Positions 26,819 to 37,092 are shown, counted from the first letter of the stretch. The stretch is DNA of 64,000 nucleotides from CADEEN01 sp963738425 (GCA_963738425.1 CAVTWT010000010.1:65963-129962); one strand, 5' to 3'. The notes: generated by a model not told the origin, from the sequence alone. Translations and numbers: made by a program.

Positions 26819-27754
26819 TTAACGCCACAGCCATGCTGCGCCACGCACGCCCGACGAGTCACCATGCTGGGCGCGCAGGAGCGGCGTCGTCACGGTGTCG
26901 GAGAAGACGTGGGTCGCCCAGCGGCGTGGCACGTCGGCGTACAGCGCCTCGATGTTGCTCATGCCGCCGCCGAGGACGATCGCCGACGGGTCGAGGATGT
27001 TGATGATCTGGGCGAACGCCCGGGCCAGGCGCTCGCCATAGCGCTCGAGGCTGGCCTGCGCCGCGGCGTCGCCCGCAGCCGCGGCGGAAACGATGGCCTG
27101 TGCGTCGATCGCATCAGCACCGTGGCGCGCATGGTCGGCCGCGAGGCCCGGACCGGACAGCAGCGTCTCGTTGCACTCGCCGCGCCCGCACCAACAGCGA
27201 AGGCGCGCGACGCCCTCATCGCCTTCGACGAGCGGCGCCGGGTTGTGCCCCCATTCGCCGGCAACCCCTTGACGGCCCGCCCACGAATGGCCATCGATCG
27301 CCACACCGGCGCCGGCGCCGGTGCCGAGAATCACCGCGAAGACGACGCGCTCGCCCGCTGCGGCGCCATCGACGGCCTCACTGGCAGCCAGGCAGTTGGC
27401 ATCGTTGTCGACACGCACCGGGCGCCCGAGCAGTTGCTGCAAGTCGCGGTCGAGCCCGTGGCCGTTGAGCGCCGTGGAGTTCGCGCCTTTGACCAGCCCT
27501 GTCGCTGGCGACAGGCAACCCGGGATGCCGATACCCAACGGCAAGCCCGGCGCGCCGAGCGCGGATTCGGCGCTGCGCACGAGTGCGGCCACGGCTTGCA
27601 GCACCGCGTCGTAACCGCCGCGCGGCGTGGCCACGCGCTCGCGCAACAGGAAGCGGCCGTCATCACGCGACAGCGCCGCGATCTCGATCTTGGTGCCGCC
27701 GAGGTCGATGCCGAGTAGCGGCGTGTCGTTGTTCGCGAGACCAGAACCGCTCAT
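26819..27754 (-). CDS. ROK family sugar kinase
   Basis: A 311-residue ROK-family kinase, probably a fructokinase or N-acetylglucosamine kinase. The ATP phosphate motif is GIDLGGTKIEI near residue 15. The catalytic Asp region is VDNDANCLAASEA. A structural zinc site is formed by GEWGHNP and CWCGRGECNE, the usual His/Cys cluster. There is no N-terminal helix-turn-helix, so it is an enzyme rather than a NagC-type repressor. Its start overlaps the ligA stop by four bases. The sugar cannot be fixed from sequence. Confidence 0.88.
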   Translation of the reverse strand: MSGSGLANNDTPLLGIDLGGTKIEIAALSRDDGRFLLRERVATPRGGYDAVLQAVAALVRSAESALGAPGLPLGIGIPGCLSPATGLVKGANSTALNGHGLDRDLQQLLGRPVRVDNDANCLAASEAVDGAAAGERVVFAVILGTGAGAGVAIDGHSWAGRQGVAGEWGHNPAPLVEGDEGVARLRCWCGRGECNETLLSGPGLAADHARHGADAIDAQAIVSAAAAGDAAAQASLERYGERLARAFAQIINILDPSAIVLGGGMSNIEALYADVPRRWATHVFSDTVTTPLLRAQHGDSSGVRGAAWLWR

Positions 27755-29799
27755 GGCACAGCCAGCAGCGCCTTCAGTGCTGCTTCGTCAATGACTTCCA
27801 CATTGAGTTCCCGCGCCTTGTCGAGCTTGCTGCCTGCGGCCTCGCCAGCAACGACATAGTGCGTCTTCTTCGACACCGAGCCCGAGACCTTGCCGCCAGC
27901 GGCTTCGATCAGTGCCTTGGCGTCTTCGCGCTCCAGCGTCGGCAGCGAACCGGTGAGCACGAAGGTCTTGCCGGCCAGTGGCTTGGGCGTCGTATCGGCC
28001 TCGCCATCGTGCTCAGCCCAGTTCACACCCGCAGCGCGCAACTGCTCGACCACCTCGCGGTTGTGCGGCTGGTCGAAGAAGGTGCGGATGCTTTGCGCGA
28101 CCACCGGCCCGACATCCGGCGCTTCCAGCAACTGCACGACGCTCGCGTCCATCAAACGGTCGAGTGCGCCGAAGTGGCGCGCCAGATCCTTGGCCGTCGT
28201 TTCACCGACATGGCGGATGCCCAGGCCGTACACGAACCGCGCGAGCGTAGTCTGCTTGCTCTTGTCGATCGCCGCGACGAGGTTGGCCGCGCTCTTGTCG
28301 GCCATGCGCTCCAGTTGTGCCAGCGAAGCCACGCCCAACTTGTACAGATCGGGCAGCGTCCTGATGACGCCGGCTTCGACCAGTTGGTCGACGATCTTGT
28401 CGCCCAGGTGTTCGATGTCGAGTGCACGGCGCTGCGCAAAGTGCAGCACCGCCTGCTTGCGCTGCGCCGGGCACGAAATGCCTCCGCTGCAGCGCCAGTC
28501 GACTTCATCCTCTTCGCGCACGATCTGGCTGCCGCACACGGGACATTGGCCGCCGAGTCGCTTGTAGAGATCGAACGGCTCGCCAACGTCGGCGGGCCGC
28601 TTGTCGAGGACGACGCCCACCACCTCGGGAATCACATCACCGGCGCGGCGCACGATCACCGTGTCGCCGATGCGCACGTCCTTGCGTCTGGCTTCGTCTT
28701 CGTTGTGCAGCGTCGCGTTGCTGACCGTCGTGCCGCCGACGAACACCGGCTCCAGCTTCGCCACCGGCGTCAGCTTGCCGGTCCGGCCGACCTGGATGTC
28801 GATGCCGCGCAGCAGCGTCATCTGCTCCTGCGCCGGGTACTTGTGCGCCACCGCCCAGCGCGGCTCGCGTGACACGAAACCGAGCTGCTGCTGCAGTGCG
28901 CGGCTGTTGACCTTGTAGACCACACCGTCGATGTCGAACGGCAGCGCGTCGCGCGCCGCGGCAATCTCGGCATGAAACGCAACCAAGCCGTCGGCACCTT
29001 GGACAACGCGCCGCCGTGCATCGACCGGCAGCCCCATTGCTGCCATCGCGTCGAGCAGCCCGGCGTGCGAAGCCGGCACCGTCCAGCCCTGCACATCACC
29101 CAGACCGTACGCAAAGAACGACAGCTTGCGCGACGCGGTGATCGACGGGTCGAGCTGCCGCACCGCACCGGCCGCCGTGTTGCGCGGGTTCACATAGGTC
29201 TTCTCGCCCTTGTTGCGCTGCGCCTCGTTGAGAGCTTCAAAGTCATCGCGGCGCATGTAGACCTCACCGCGCACTTCGATCACCGGCGCGTCCACGTCAA
29301 CGAGGCGCAAGGGAATCTGGCCGAGCGTGCGGATGTTGCCTGTCACGTCTTCGCCGGTCTCGCCATCGCCGCGCGTCGCTGCTTGCACGAGCACGCCCTG
29401 CTCGTAGCGCAGATTGATGGCCAGACCGTCGAACTTCAGCTCGCACGCGTACTCGACCGGTGGCGCGTCGTCACTCAGAGCCAGTTCGCGTCGCACCCGC
29501 CGGTCGAACTCGCGCGCGCCGCCTTCGGTGGTGTCGGTCTCGGTGCGGATCGACAGCATCGGCACGGCATGGCGCACCGGCTCGAAGCCATCGAGCACGC
29601 GGCCGATAACGCGCTGCGTCGGCGAATCCGCCGTCAACAGCTCGGGATGCTCTGCTTCCAGCGCCTGCAGTTCCTGGAACAAGCGGTCGTACTCGGCATC
29701 CGGGATCTGCGGCGCATCGAGCGTGTAGTACTGGTGCGCGTGGTGGTTCAACTGCGCGCGCAGCTCGGCGGCACGTGCGGCAGCGGCGGGCATGACCAT
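27751..29799 (-). CDS. ligA: NAD-dependent DNA ligase
   Basis: Seals nicks using NAD, in replication and repair. The 682 residues contain the Ia domain (YYTLDAPQIPDAEYD), the nucleotidyltransferase lysine K122 in ELKFDG, an OB-fold, and a four-cysteine zinc finger starting at CPVCGSQ. Helix-hairpin-helix repeats and a C-terminal BRCT domain (KTFVLTGSLPTLERED) complete it. All family domains are present and the frame is intact. It lies 43 bases after a GNAT gene in the smc-zipA-ligA cluster typical of Burkholderiales. Confidence 0.96.
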   Translation of the reverse strand: MVMPAAAARAAELRAQLNHHAHQYYTLDAPQIPDAEYDRLFQELQALEAEHPELLTADSPTQRVIGRVLDGFEPVRHAVPMLSIRTETDTTEGGAREFDRRVRRELALSDDAPPVEYACELKFDGLAINLRYEQGVLVQAATRGDGETGEDVTGNIRTLGQIPLRLVDVDAPVIEVRGEVYMRRDDFEALNEAQRNKGEKTYVNPRNTAAGAVRQLDPSITASRKLSFFAYGLGDVQGWTVPASHAGLLDAMAAMGLPVDARRRVVQGADGLVAFHAEIAAARDALPFDIDGVVYKVNSRALQQQLGFVSREPRWAVAHKYPAQEQMTLLRGIDIQVGRTGKLTPVAKLEPVFVGGTTVSNATLHNEDEARRKDVRIGDTVIVRRAGDVIPEVVGVVLDKRPADVGEPFDLYKRLGGQCPVCGSQIVREEDEVDWRCSGGISCPAQRKQAVLHFAQRRALDIEHLGDKIVDQLVEAGVIRTLPDLYKLGVASLAQLERMADKSAANLVAAIDKSKQTTLARFVYGLGIRHVGETTAKDLARHFGALDRLMDASVVQLLEAPDVGPVVAQSIRTFFDQPHNREVVEQLRAAGVNWAEHDGEADTTPKPLAGKTFVLTGSLPTLEREDAKALIEAAGGKVSGSVSKKTHYVVAGEAAGSKLDKARELNVEVIDEAALKALLAVP

Positions 29800-29842
29800 G
29801 CTCAGAGTTTAGGGGCGCTGTCGTGACCTCCGCACCGCGGCG

Positions 29843-30322
29843 TCAGCCGCCCATGCGGTAGCGCTCGAAGATCACACCCTGGTACGGCTCGGCCACCACA
29901 CGCAGCAGCGCCAGGCCGGCGCGCTCGAACAGCGGCCTCGACAACGGCGTCGCCCAGGCTTCGAAGCGGCGCGCGCCGTGCGTGCGTGCCTCATCCATCG
30001 CGTGGCGCAGCAAGGCACCACCGATGCCTTGGCGCGTGAGCTCTGCGCGCACATACAGCGAGTGCACTTCGGCCGTGGCACCGTGCACGGCAATGCCGCA
30101 GAAGCCCCTCGGTGTTCCGATGTCGGCGCCGCTGTCATCGATCCATGTCCGGGCGTCGAGGATGTAGCGCGAAAACGCTGCGGCATCGTCGGTCGATCGC
30201 GCCCAGGCCTCGACCTGCTCGGGGGTGTAGACCAGCGGCCCGAGCGTCAGGGCGGTTTCGCGGTACAGGGCCGCCAGCGCCGGCACGTCGGCCGCAGCCG
30301 CGAGCCGGTACCGCAGGGTCAC
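29843..30322 (-). CDS. GNAT family N-acetyltransferase
   Basis: A 159-residue acetyltransferase-fold protein. The acetyl-CoA loop is visible as VRAELTRQGIGGALLRHA, preceded by the strand AEVHSLYV. FERAGLALL matches the C-terminal part of the fold. It overlaps zipA by four bases. The target is unknown; the position between zipA and ligA gives no functional hint beyond cotranscription. Confidence 0.8.
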   Translation of the reverse strand: MTLRYRLAAAADVPALAALYRETALTLGPLVYTPEQVEAWARSTDDAAAFSRYILDARTWIDDSGADIGTPRGFCGIAVHGATAEVHSLYVRAELTRQGIGGALLRHAMDEARTHGARRFEAWATPLSRPLFERAGLALLRVVAEPYQGVIFERYRMGG

Positions 30323-31353
30323 TGGAACAGCCGTCGCGCCACCGCACTGCCGGCGGCCATGTCGCGCGACTCCAGGGCGCTGTACAGCGTCTTCAGCTCC
30401 GACGCGATCGTCGTGTAGTGCTGCAGCGTGATCACGCGGTCGTCGTCGTCGACCGCCGTGGCGTCCATCTCGGTGGCCAGCGCCCGGATCGCGGCTTGCC
30501 AGGTGCCAAAAGGATCGGCCGCTTCGTTCGTCTGCGCCACGTCGAGCGACAGCGTGAAGCGGCGCACGGCGGCCTGCTGCAGGTCATCCGAGAGCGCGGC
30601 CTGCGCGTCGAACGACAGCACGAGCACGGGCGGCGATCCATCTTCCGCACCGGGCAGCACGAGCCGTCCGGGCATCGTGCCCGGGATGAAACCGTGCCGA
30701 CCGGCGCATTGGTGCAGGTAGCCCACGCTCCATGCCGCGGCATTGGCCTGCAGGTGGATGGCCAGGTGCGCATCGTGCGCGCCGGCAAATCCGTCGAGCT
30801 CGCGGGCGCGGGCGCGCACGTCGAGCATGTCCGGGAAATCAGGCACCGCACCGAGCGCGTCGGCAAAGGCCTGGGTCTTCTGCACGAACTCCGAGTACTC
30901 GATCTCGTTCAGCGCACCGCTGCGGTTGGCCAGTTGCACGCCGGCCTGCAGTTCGCCATAGCGAGCACCGGGCTGCGGCGTTTCCCACTGCGAGGTCTCG
31001 GTGTTCAGGCCTTCGATGAAAAAAGGCTTGCCACCGGCACGGCGAGAAGCCGGCAGGTGCGCGATCGCGGTCTCGCCCGCCACAGGCGCCTCCAGCCCGA
31101 GCGTGGCGATGGCGTCGATCAGCGCATCGACGCGCGAACTGACGCGGCGCGCCGCAGCCGCCGCCGCCGTGCTCACCGGCAATACAGCCGCATCGCCGAG
31201 CGTCGGCTCGACGCGCTGCACCGCCGGTTCGACCGGCATGACGATGCCTTCGGCCTTGCGTGGCAGCGCGCGGCGCGCGCTCCACCAGCCATGCCCGGCG
31301 AGCGCGGCAAGTGCGGCAGCGGCAGCAACGAGGAGGGCGACGGTCAGACTCAT
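30319..31353 (-). CDS. zipA: Cell division protein ZipA-like
   Basis: Bitopic inner-membrane protein that tethers FtsZ at the septum. The 344 residues begin with a membrane anchor (about 3-23) and an Arg-rich turn (WWSARRALPRK). A variable linker follows. The C-terminal globular part (about 190-330) fits the ZipA FtsZ-binding domain in size and position. Primary similarity to E. coli ZipA is low, and the assignment leans on its place between smc and ligA, where Burkholderiales carry zipA. The ATG at 31353 overlaps the upstream GNAT stop, and its own stop overlaps the next gene. Confidence 0.75.
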   Translation of the reverse strand: MSLTVALLVAAAAALAALAGHGWWSARRALPRKAEGIVMPVEPAVQRVEPTLGDAAVLPVSTAAAAAARRVSSRVDALIDAIATLGLEAPVAGETAIAHLPASRRAGGKPFFIEGLNTETSQWETPQPGARYGELQAGVQLANRSGALNEIEYSEFVQKTQAFADALGAVPDFPDMLDVRARARELDGFAGAHDAHLAIHLQANAAAWSVGYLHQCAGRHGFIPGTMPGRLVLPGAEDGSPPVLVLSFDAQAALSDDLQQAAVRRFTLSLDVAQTNEAADPFGTWQAAIRALATEMDATAVDDDDRVITLQHYTTIASELKTLYSALESRDMAAGSAVARRLFQ

Positions 31354-31853
31354 GTCAACAAGATGCTCATCTGCACGGCATCGTAGTACACGCCGTCGAA
31401 GCGCATCGCGTGACGCTTCAGAGCCTCGTGCTTGAAGCCGAGGCGCTCGTACAGGCGAGTCGCGCGTAGATTGTCTGCGCGCGCTTCGAGTTCGACGCGG
31501 GTGATTCCTTTGCTTCGTGCTTTGGCCAGGCAGGCCAGCAGCAGGCGCTCGCCGGTGCCCTGCCCTCGATAGGCCGCAAGCACCCCCATGCCGAGCGAGC
31601 CGCAATGCTTCACCGCATCCGCCCAAGCGGGGAAGATATCGGCCCAGCCAATGACGGCGGCGCCGTCGAGCGCGACGAACTGCACCGCGTCGTTGGCAAC
31701 GCTGTCGCGCACGAAGCCCTCGATGCGCTCCAGCGGCAGGGCCTGCGTCTGGGCGAGGTAGCGCTTCTCTTTGGCCACCGCATCGAGACAGGCGTGGAAG
31801 CCAGATGCGTGTTCGAGCGCGATCGGAACGATCTCGATCGCGCCCGGCGTCAT
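31350..31853 (-). CDS. GNAT family N-acetyltransferase
   Basis: A 167-residue acetyltransferase. The CoA-binding motif is YRGQGTGERLL near residue 97, followed by RVELEARADNLRATRLYERLG, the strand-helix typical of ribosomal-protein or amino-acid acetyltransferases (RimI/PhnO-like). Its ATG overlaps the smc stop and its stop overlaps the zipA start. Target unknown. Confidence 0.83.
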   Translation of the reverse strand: MTPGAIEIVPIALEHASGFHACLDAVAKEKRYLAQTQALPLERIEGFVRDSVANDAVQFVALDGAAVIGWADIFPAWADAVKHCGSLGMGVLAAYRGQGTGERLLLACLAKARSKGITRVELEARADNLRATRLYERLGFKHEALKRHAMRFDGVYYDAVQMSILLT

Positions 31854-34800
31854 GCCGCCTCGGCCATCGACACGGCGGAATCCATGTCCACCGCCACGAT
31901 CCGCGACACGCCCTGCTCCTGCATCGTCACGCCGATCAATTGCTGCGCCATCTCCATCGCGATCTTGTTGTGGCTGATGAAGAGGAACTGCGTGGCCTTG
32001 GCCATCTCGGTGACGAGCTTGCTGTAGCGCTCGGTGTTGGCGTCGTCGAGCGGCGCATCGACCTCGTCCAACAAGCAGAACGGCGCCGGGTTCAACTGGA
32101 AGATCGCGAAGACGAGCGCAATTGCCGTCAGCGCTTTTTCACCACCGGACAGCAGATGGATCGTGCTGTTCTTCTTGCCCGGCGGTTGCGCCATCACCTG
32201 CACACCGGCATCGAGGATCTCGTCGCCGGTCATCACCAGCTTGGCGGTGCCGCCGCCGAACAGCGTCGGGAACATGCGGCCAAACTGTTCGTTGACCTGG
32301 TTGAAGGTTGTCGCCAGCAGCTCGCGGGTTTCGGTGTCGATGGTCTTGATCGCCGCTTCGAGCATCGTCATCGCTTCGCGCAGGTCAGCGTCCTGCGCAT
32401 CGAGGAAGCTCTTGCGCTCGCGCGACGTCGTCAGCTCTTCGAGCGCGGCCAGGTTCACCGCGCCGAGCGCTTCGACTTCGCGGTGCAGACGGTCGATCTC
32501 GCCTTGCAGGCCTTGCAGCTTCACGCCGCCGTCTTCGATGCCTTTGGCGATCGGCCTCCAGATCGACGCTCGCGGCGGTGAGCTGCTCCAGGTACTGCGC
32601 GCCGCCGAGCGACGCCGCCTGCTCTTCGAGCTGCAGCTTGGTGATCTTTTCGCGCAGCGGATCGAGTCCGCGCTCCAGGCTCATGCGCTGCTCGTCGAAG
32701 CCTTTCAGCTTGGCCGAGAGGTCGTCGTACTGGCTGCGCTGCGCGGCCAACGCTGCCTCACGCTGCAGCTTCAGCGCCAGCGCCGTTTGCAAGCCGGACT
32801 GTGCAGCCGCGTCATCGAGCGTGCCGAGTTCTTCCTTCAGCTGCGCCACAGCCTGCACATTGGCCGCCACCTGCTGCGCCGCGGTTTCGATCGACCGTTG
32901 CAACTCCTCGCGGCGCGTGATCAACGTGCGCGACTGGAACTGCGCTTCTTGAGCGCGCAGCGCCAGCGCCCGGCCCTGCTCGCGCGCTTCGGCCAACTTG
33001 CGCTCGGCCTGGATCACCGCCTCGTCGAGTTCGGCGTGGCGCTCCTGCGTCGTCGCCAATTGCATGTCGAGTTCTTCGAAGCGCGCTTCGCCCGTGGCGC
33101 GGCGTTCGGCCAGCGCTTCGAGTTGGGCATCGACCTCGGCGAGTTCTTCATCCAGCTGCGTGCTGCGCGCGCTGGCCGCGTCGGCCAGTTGCGTCAGGCG
33201 CAGCAGCTCGACCTGGAACTGATGGGCGCGTGTCTGCGCTTCGGCAGCGTCACGGCGCACGCTGGCCAGTTTGAGTGACGCCTCCGTGTAGGCGGCTTCG
33301 CAGCGCACCAGCGCTGCACGCGCCTCTTCGGCGATCAGGCTCTGCGCGCGCTGCTGGCGCTCGAGGTTCTCGATTTCCTGCGCCCGCGCCAGCAGGCCGG
33401 CACGCTCGTCGTCGGGGGCGTAGAAGCTGACGGCGAACTGCGTCACCGCATGGCCCTCGCGCGTCATGATCACTTCGCCATGCGTCAGCTTGGCGCGGTT
33501 CGCCAGCGCCTCGTCGAAGCTCGGCGCGGTGTACACGCCTTCGAGCCAATCGCCGAGCAGCGCCTTCAAGCCAGCGTCACCCAGGCGCAGCAGCTCGGAC
33601 AAACGCGGCAGCGTGTTGTGCGTGCTCGGCAACGCGGCGGCGGGCCGCGTGTAGAAGGCGAGCTTCGACGGCGGCGCGTCGCTGGCAAAGGCGCGCACCG
33701 TGTCGATGCGGCCGACTTCGAGCGCATTCAGCTTTTCGCGCAGCGCCGCTTCGAGCGCCGTTTCCCAACCGGACTCGATGTGGATCTGCGTCCACAGGCC
33801 TTGCAGCGACTCGAGGCCGTGCTGCGCCAGCCAGGGCTTCAACTTGCCCTCGGTCTGCACCTTGGCTTGCATCGCCTTCAGCGCTTCGAGCTTCGCCGAG
33901 AGTTCAGCCAGCTTGCCCGATTGCTGGTTCGACTTGCCCTGCAGGTCACGGCGTTGCTCGTCGAGCACCGGCACTTCGTCGGTCAGCGCTTGCAGCCGGC
34001 CCTCGCTCTCGGTCTGTGCCAGCGCGGCGACGCTGCTCTTACCCGTCAGCTCGGTCAGGCGCGCGGTGTCCGGCGCCGACAGGCCCTGGCGCTCACCGGC
34101 CAGCTTGTCGCGGCGGCTCTTCAACTGCCGCGACTGTTCTTCGACGTTGCGGCTGTCGGCAGCCAGCACCTGGATCTGCTGCTGCACCTCGGCCACTTTG
34201 CTGCGCTGCTCGTTGCTCTTGGCCTGCGCGGCGCGCACGGCTTCTTCAAACGTCGGCACTTGCTGGCCGTGGTCTTCGGCCTGCGCCGCCAGCGTCGCCG
34301 CTTCGTCATCGGCGCCGGCGAGCTTGGCCGCGATCGACTCGATCTCGCCTTGAGCCTCGCCGCTGCGCTGCTGCCAGGTGGTGTCTTGTGCGGCCAGTTC
34401 GGCCATGCGCTGCTCGACCCGCGCGCGGCTGTCGACCACATAGCGGATGCGCTCTTCGAGCCGGCTGGCTTCGAGCGCAGCTTCGGCGAGCAAGCCTTGC
34501 GCGCCATGCAGCGAATCGCCCGCCGCGTAGTGCGCCTGGCGCACAGTGTCGAGTTCGGTCTCGGTGTGGCGCAGTTGCGCGATCTTTTCTTCGAGCGCGG
34601 TGTGGGCTTCAGCCACCGCCTTCTTGACGCGATCCTCTTCCTTCGACGCGTCGCGGTGCTTCAGGAACCACAACTGATGCAGCTTGGTCGTGCCCTGCTC
34701 CTGCAGCGCGCGGTAGGTCTGCGCCACTTCGGCCTGCTTCTCGAGCTTGTCGAGGTTGGCGTTCAACTCGCGCAGGATGTCCTCGACGCGGATCAGGTTT

Positions 34801-35366
34801 TCGCGCGTGTCCTTCAGCCGGTTCTCGGTTTCGCGGCGGCGTTCCTTGTACTTGGAGACTCCGGCGGCTTCTTCGAGAAACATGCGCAGCTCTTCGGGCT
34901 TGCTCTCGATGATGCGGCTGATCGTGCCCTGGCCGATGATGGCGTAGGCGCGTGGGCCGAGGCCGGTGCCGAGGAACACGTCCTGCACATCGCGGCGTCG
35001 CACCGGCTGGTTGTTGATGTAGTAGCTCGACGTGCCGTCGCGCGTCAGCACGCGCTTGACGGCGATGTCGCTGAACTGGTTCCACTGCCCGCCGGCACGC
35101 GCCAGCGTGTTGTCGAAGACCAGTTCAACGCTGGCGCGGCTGGCCGGCTTGCGCTGGCCGCTGCCGTTGAAGATCACGTCCTGCATCGATTCGCCGCGCA
35201 ACTCGCTGGCCTTGGATTCGCCGAGCACCCAGCGCACCGCATCGATGATGTTCGACTTGCCGCAGCCGTTGGGCCCGACGACGCCGACCAACTGGCCTGG
35301 CAACTGGAAGGTGGTGGGCTCGGCGAAGGACTTGAAACCAGAGAGCTTGATCGACGTGAGGCGCAT
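31850..35366 (-). CDS. smc: Chromosome partition protein SMC (frame broken near the 3' end)
   Basis: ATPase of the SMC-ScpAB condensin. Repaired length is 1171 residues, the normal betaproteobacterial size. Walker A GPNGCGKSN is at 31-39. Two long coiled coils flank a hinge at about 520-650. The C-terminal head has LLSGGEKALTAIAL and the Walker B CLLDEVDAPLDD. The frame breaks at 32552 (about residue 938), where one extra G on the coding strand (GAGGCC G ATC GCC) disrupts the reading. Downstream the correct frame resumes and ends in VSMAEAA. Because smc is important for viability and both sides are perfectly conserved, a sequence error is more likely than a mutation. Confidence 0.93.
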
Positions 35367-35394
35367 CGCGGACCCGAGCTAAGTAATTGATTCT

Positions 35395-35427
35395 TAATGA
35401 AAAATGCGCCACCGGCCGGTGAGCGCA
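35395..35427 (-). terminator. Terminator-like palindrome in the smc leader
   Basis: Read on the minus strand, a stem with arms at 35416-35427 and 35405-35415 (TGCGCTCACCGG / CCGGTGGCGCA, one bulge) is followed at once by TTTTT. This is the form of an intrinsic terminator, yet no minus-strand gene lies upstream of it. It sits about 40 bases before the smc ATG and may attenuate smc or stop stray antisense transcription. A TATCAT hexamer lies about 25 bases upstream of it. The rest of the 312-base smc-parA gap shows only repeat copy B3 and an isolated TTGACA at 35563. Confidence 0.4.
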
Positions 35428-35596
35428 TCGGTTTTGATGATAGCAGCGGGCTCATCGCCGACCACCCCGTGCAGCGCTCACGCGAAACGGGTTGAAACCA
35501 TCGCGCGCTCACGCTCCTGGCCGGGCCGTGCATTCCATCGCGCCTGCCCTGCGTAACGTCACTTGACAATGAGGCTCCCTCACGAGTTGGAAGCAC

Positions 35597-35676
35597 GAAA
35601 TGAAGCCCCCAAGCTCCCTGTTGGTCGCTGCCCCCCAAGGGGGCGCTCAATGCCTTCGGGCGGCCGGGCGTCACTG
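35597..35676 (+). repeat. GC-rich intergenic inverted repeat, copy B3
   Basis: It directly precedes the ParA-like gene. It contains AAGCCCCCAAGCTCCC and TGCCCCCCAAGGGGGCG, the same palindrome as at 2103-2165 and 6456-6536, and ends in CGGGCGGCCGGG. Members of this family sit next to gene starts or stops and contain no ORF of their own. Confidence 0.6.
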
Positions 35677-35678
35677 AG

Positions 35679-36551
35679 ATGCCCGTCATCGCCGTCGTCA
35701 ACCCCAAGGGCGGTAGCGGCAAGAGCACGCTGGCCACCCACCTCGCCGGTCACGGCGCCAGCCTCGGCCTGCCCGTGATGCTGGGCGACGCCGACCGCCA
35801 GAAGTCGACGCTGGTCTGGCTGCGCCGCCGCTCCACCGAGCCGGTGGCGCGCAGTGCGCCGATCGTCAGCTGGGTGGTCGACTCCAACAAGATCCTGCGT
35901 CCGCCGAGCAATGTCACCCATGTCGTGCTCGACACGCCTGCGGGCCTTCAGGGCCACGAGCTGATCCGCGCGGTGATGTGCGCCGACGCCATCGTCATGC
36001 CGGTCTGCGACTCGGCCTTCGACCGCGACGCCGCCGCGCAGTGCTGGGCCGAGCTGCAGCACCATCCGCGCATCGTCAGCGGCCGCTGCCGCGTCGCTGC
36101 CGTCGGCATGCGCATCGACACGCGCACGCGCGCCGACGAAACCCTGCAAGCCTGGGCGCGCCAGATCGGCCTGCCCTTCCTGGGCGTGCTTCGCGACACC
36201 AAGATCTACGTGCGCTGCATCGAACGCGGCCTGACCATCTTCGACCTGCCGCCGGCACGCACGCAAGCCGATCGCGAGCAGTGGAGCGCGATCCTCGATT
36301 GGCTTGACCCGCTGTGGGTCAGCCGCGAGTTGGCCACGCCGTCACAGGCTGCCGCATTGGGGCAATTGCCCGAGCCCGCACACGAGCCGAAGATGGACGC
36401 CGAAGGCCGCGTTGCGCCGGTGCCAGTGCGCATTACGCCGGCACCGCGACTGGCGCCGGCAAAACTGAGCGATCTGGCGTCGGCGCTCGCACCCGTGGCG
36501 CAACCGCGCTCACGCGGCTGGCTGCGGCAAGCGTTCGGCTGGTTGGGCTGA
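35679..36551 (+). CDS. ParA/MinD family ATPase
   Basis: A 290-residue deviant-Walker ATPase. The P-loop NPKGGSGKST has the signature lysine at residue 10 and the P-loop lysine at 15. HVVLDTPAGLQGHEL provides the Walker B-like Asp. The C-terminal 70 residues are Pro/Ala-rich and end in a short amphipathic stretch (GWLRQAFGWLG) that could bind membrane or a partner. No parB or parS site is beside it, so chromosome segregation proper is unlikely. It may position another protein, as MipZ/PpfA-type ATPases do. The target is unknown. Confidence 0.82.
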   Translation: MPVIAVVNPKGGSGKSTLATHLAGHGASLGLPVMLGDADRQKSTLVWLRRRSTEPVARSAPIVSWVVDSNKILRPPSNVTHVVLDTPAGLQGHELIRAVMCADAIVMPVCDSAFDRDAAAQCWAELQHHPRIVSGRCRVAAVGMRIDTRTRADETLQAWARQIGLPFLGVLRDTKIYVRCIERGLTIFDLPPARTQADREQWSAILDWLDPLWVSRELATPSQAAALGQLPEPAHEPKMDAEGRVAPVPVRITPAPRLAPAKLSDLASALAPVAQPRSRGWLRQAFGWLG

Positions 36552-36608
36552 GAGGGGGAGAGCCTTTCGATCATGCCCGCTCATCACGCCCGAAGAACTC
36601 TCCCCTCT
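36551..36608. other. Inverted repeat between the ParA gene and queF
   Basis: Arms AGAGGGGGAGAG (36551-36562) and CTCTCCCCTCT (36598-36608) can pair with one bulge around a 35-base loop, starting at the ParA stop codon. There is no U-tract. I looked for a preQ1 riboswitch because queF follows, but the preQ1 consensus is not recognisable here. It may be a weak terminator or a leader structure. Confidence 0.35.
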
Positions 36609-36651
36609 GAGCTAGCATCGCTGGTCCTAGTCGCCGCAAGGCGCAACAGCG

Positions 36652-37092
36652 ATGCCCAAACTCAAGATCTCCCAGCGCGCCAAGCCGGCCGCGCCACCGT
36701 CAGCGCCGAGCAAGCAGCTCGACGTCTTTCCCAACCCCGCGCCCGAGCGCGACTACGTCATCCGCTTCGACGTGCCGGAGTTCACCTGCCTGTGCCCGCT
36801 CACCGGCCAGCCGGACTTCGCGCACTTCACGATCGAGTACATCGCCGACGGACAGTGCGTCGAGACGAAGAGCCTGAAGCAGTACTTCTGGAGCTTCCGC
36901 AACGAAGGCGCGTTCCACGAGAAGGTCACCAACACGATCCTGAGCGACCTGGTCGCCGCGATGAAACCGCGCTTCGCACGCATTCACGCCGACTGGTTCG
37001 TGCGCGGCGGCATCCGCACCTTCGTCACGGCAGAGCACCGTGCCAAGGGTTGGAAGCCCGCATTGCGCGTCGATCTGCCGCGCAGCGAGTGA
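36652..37092 (+). CDS. queF: NADPH-dependent 7-cyano-7-deazaguanine (preQ0) reductase
   Basis: Reduces preQ0 to preQ1 in queuosine biosynthesis. The 146-residue, single-domain (YkvM-type) enzyme has the nucleophile Cys48 in CLCPLTGQPDF, with the catalytic Asp at 55. The QueF substrate motif ETKSLKQYFWSFRNEG lies near 82-97. An N-terminal Lys/Pro-rich extension of about 20 residues precedes the fold. Its stop overlaps the GTG of the next gene (GTGA). Confidence 0.93.
   Translation: MPKLKISQRAKPAAPPSAPSKQLDVFPNPAPERDYVIRFDVPEFTCLCPLTGQPDFAHFTIEYIADGQCVETKSLKQYFWSFRNEGAFHEKVTNTILSDLVAAMKPRFARIHADWFVRGGIRTFVTAEHRAKGWKPALRVDLPRSE

Noticed and set aside
35563..35568. TTGACA as the -35 box of the ParA-like gene
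   Set aside because: No -10-like hexamer lies 16-18 bases downstream.
36552..36651. preQ1 riboswitch before queF
   Set aside because: The leader has a GA-rich inverted repeat but neither the preQ1-I nor the preQ1-II consensus that I can recognise.
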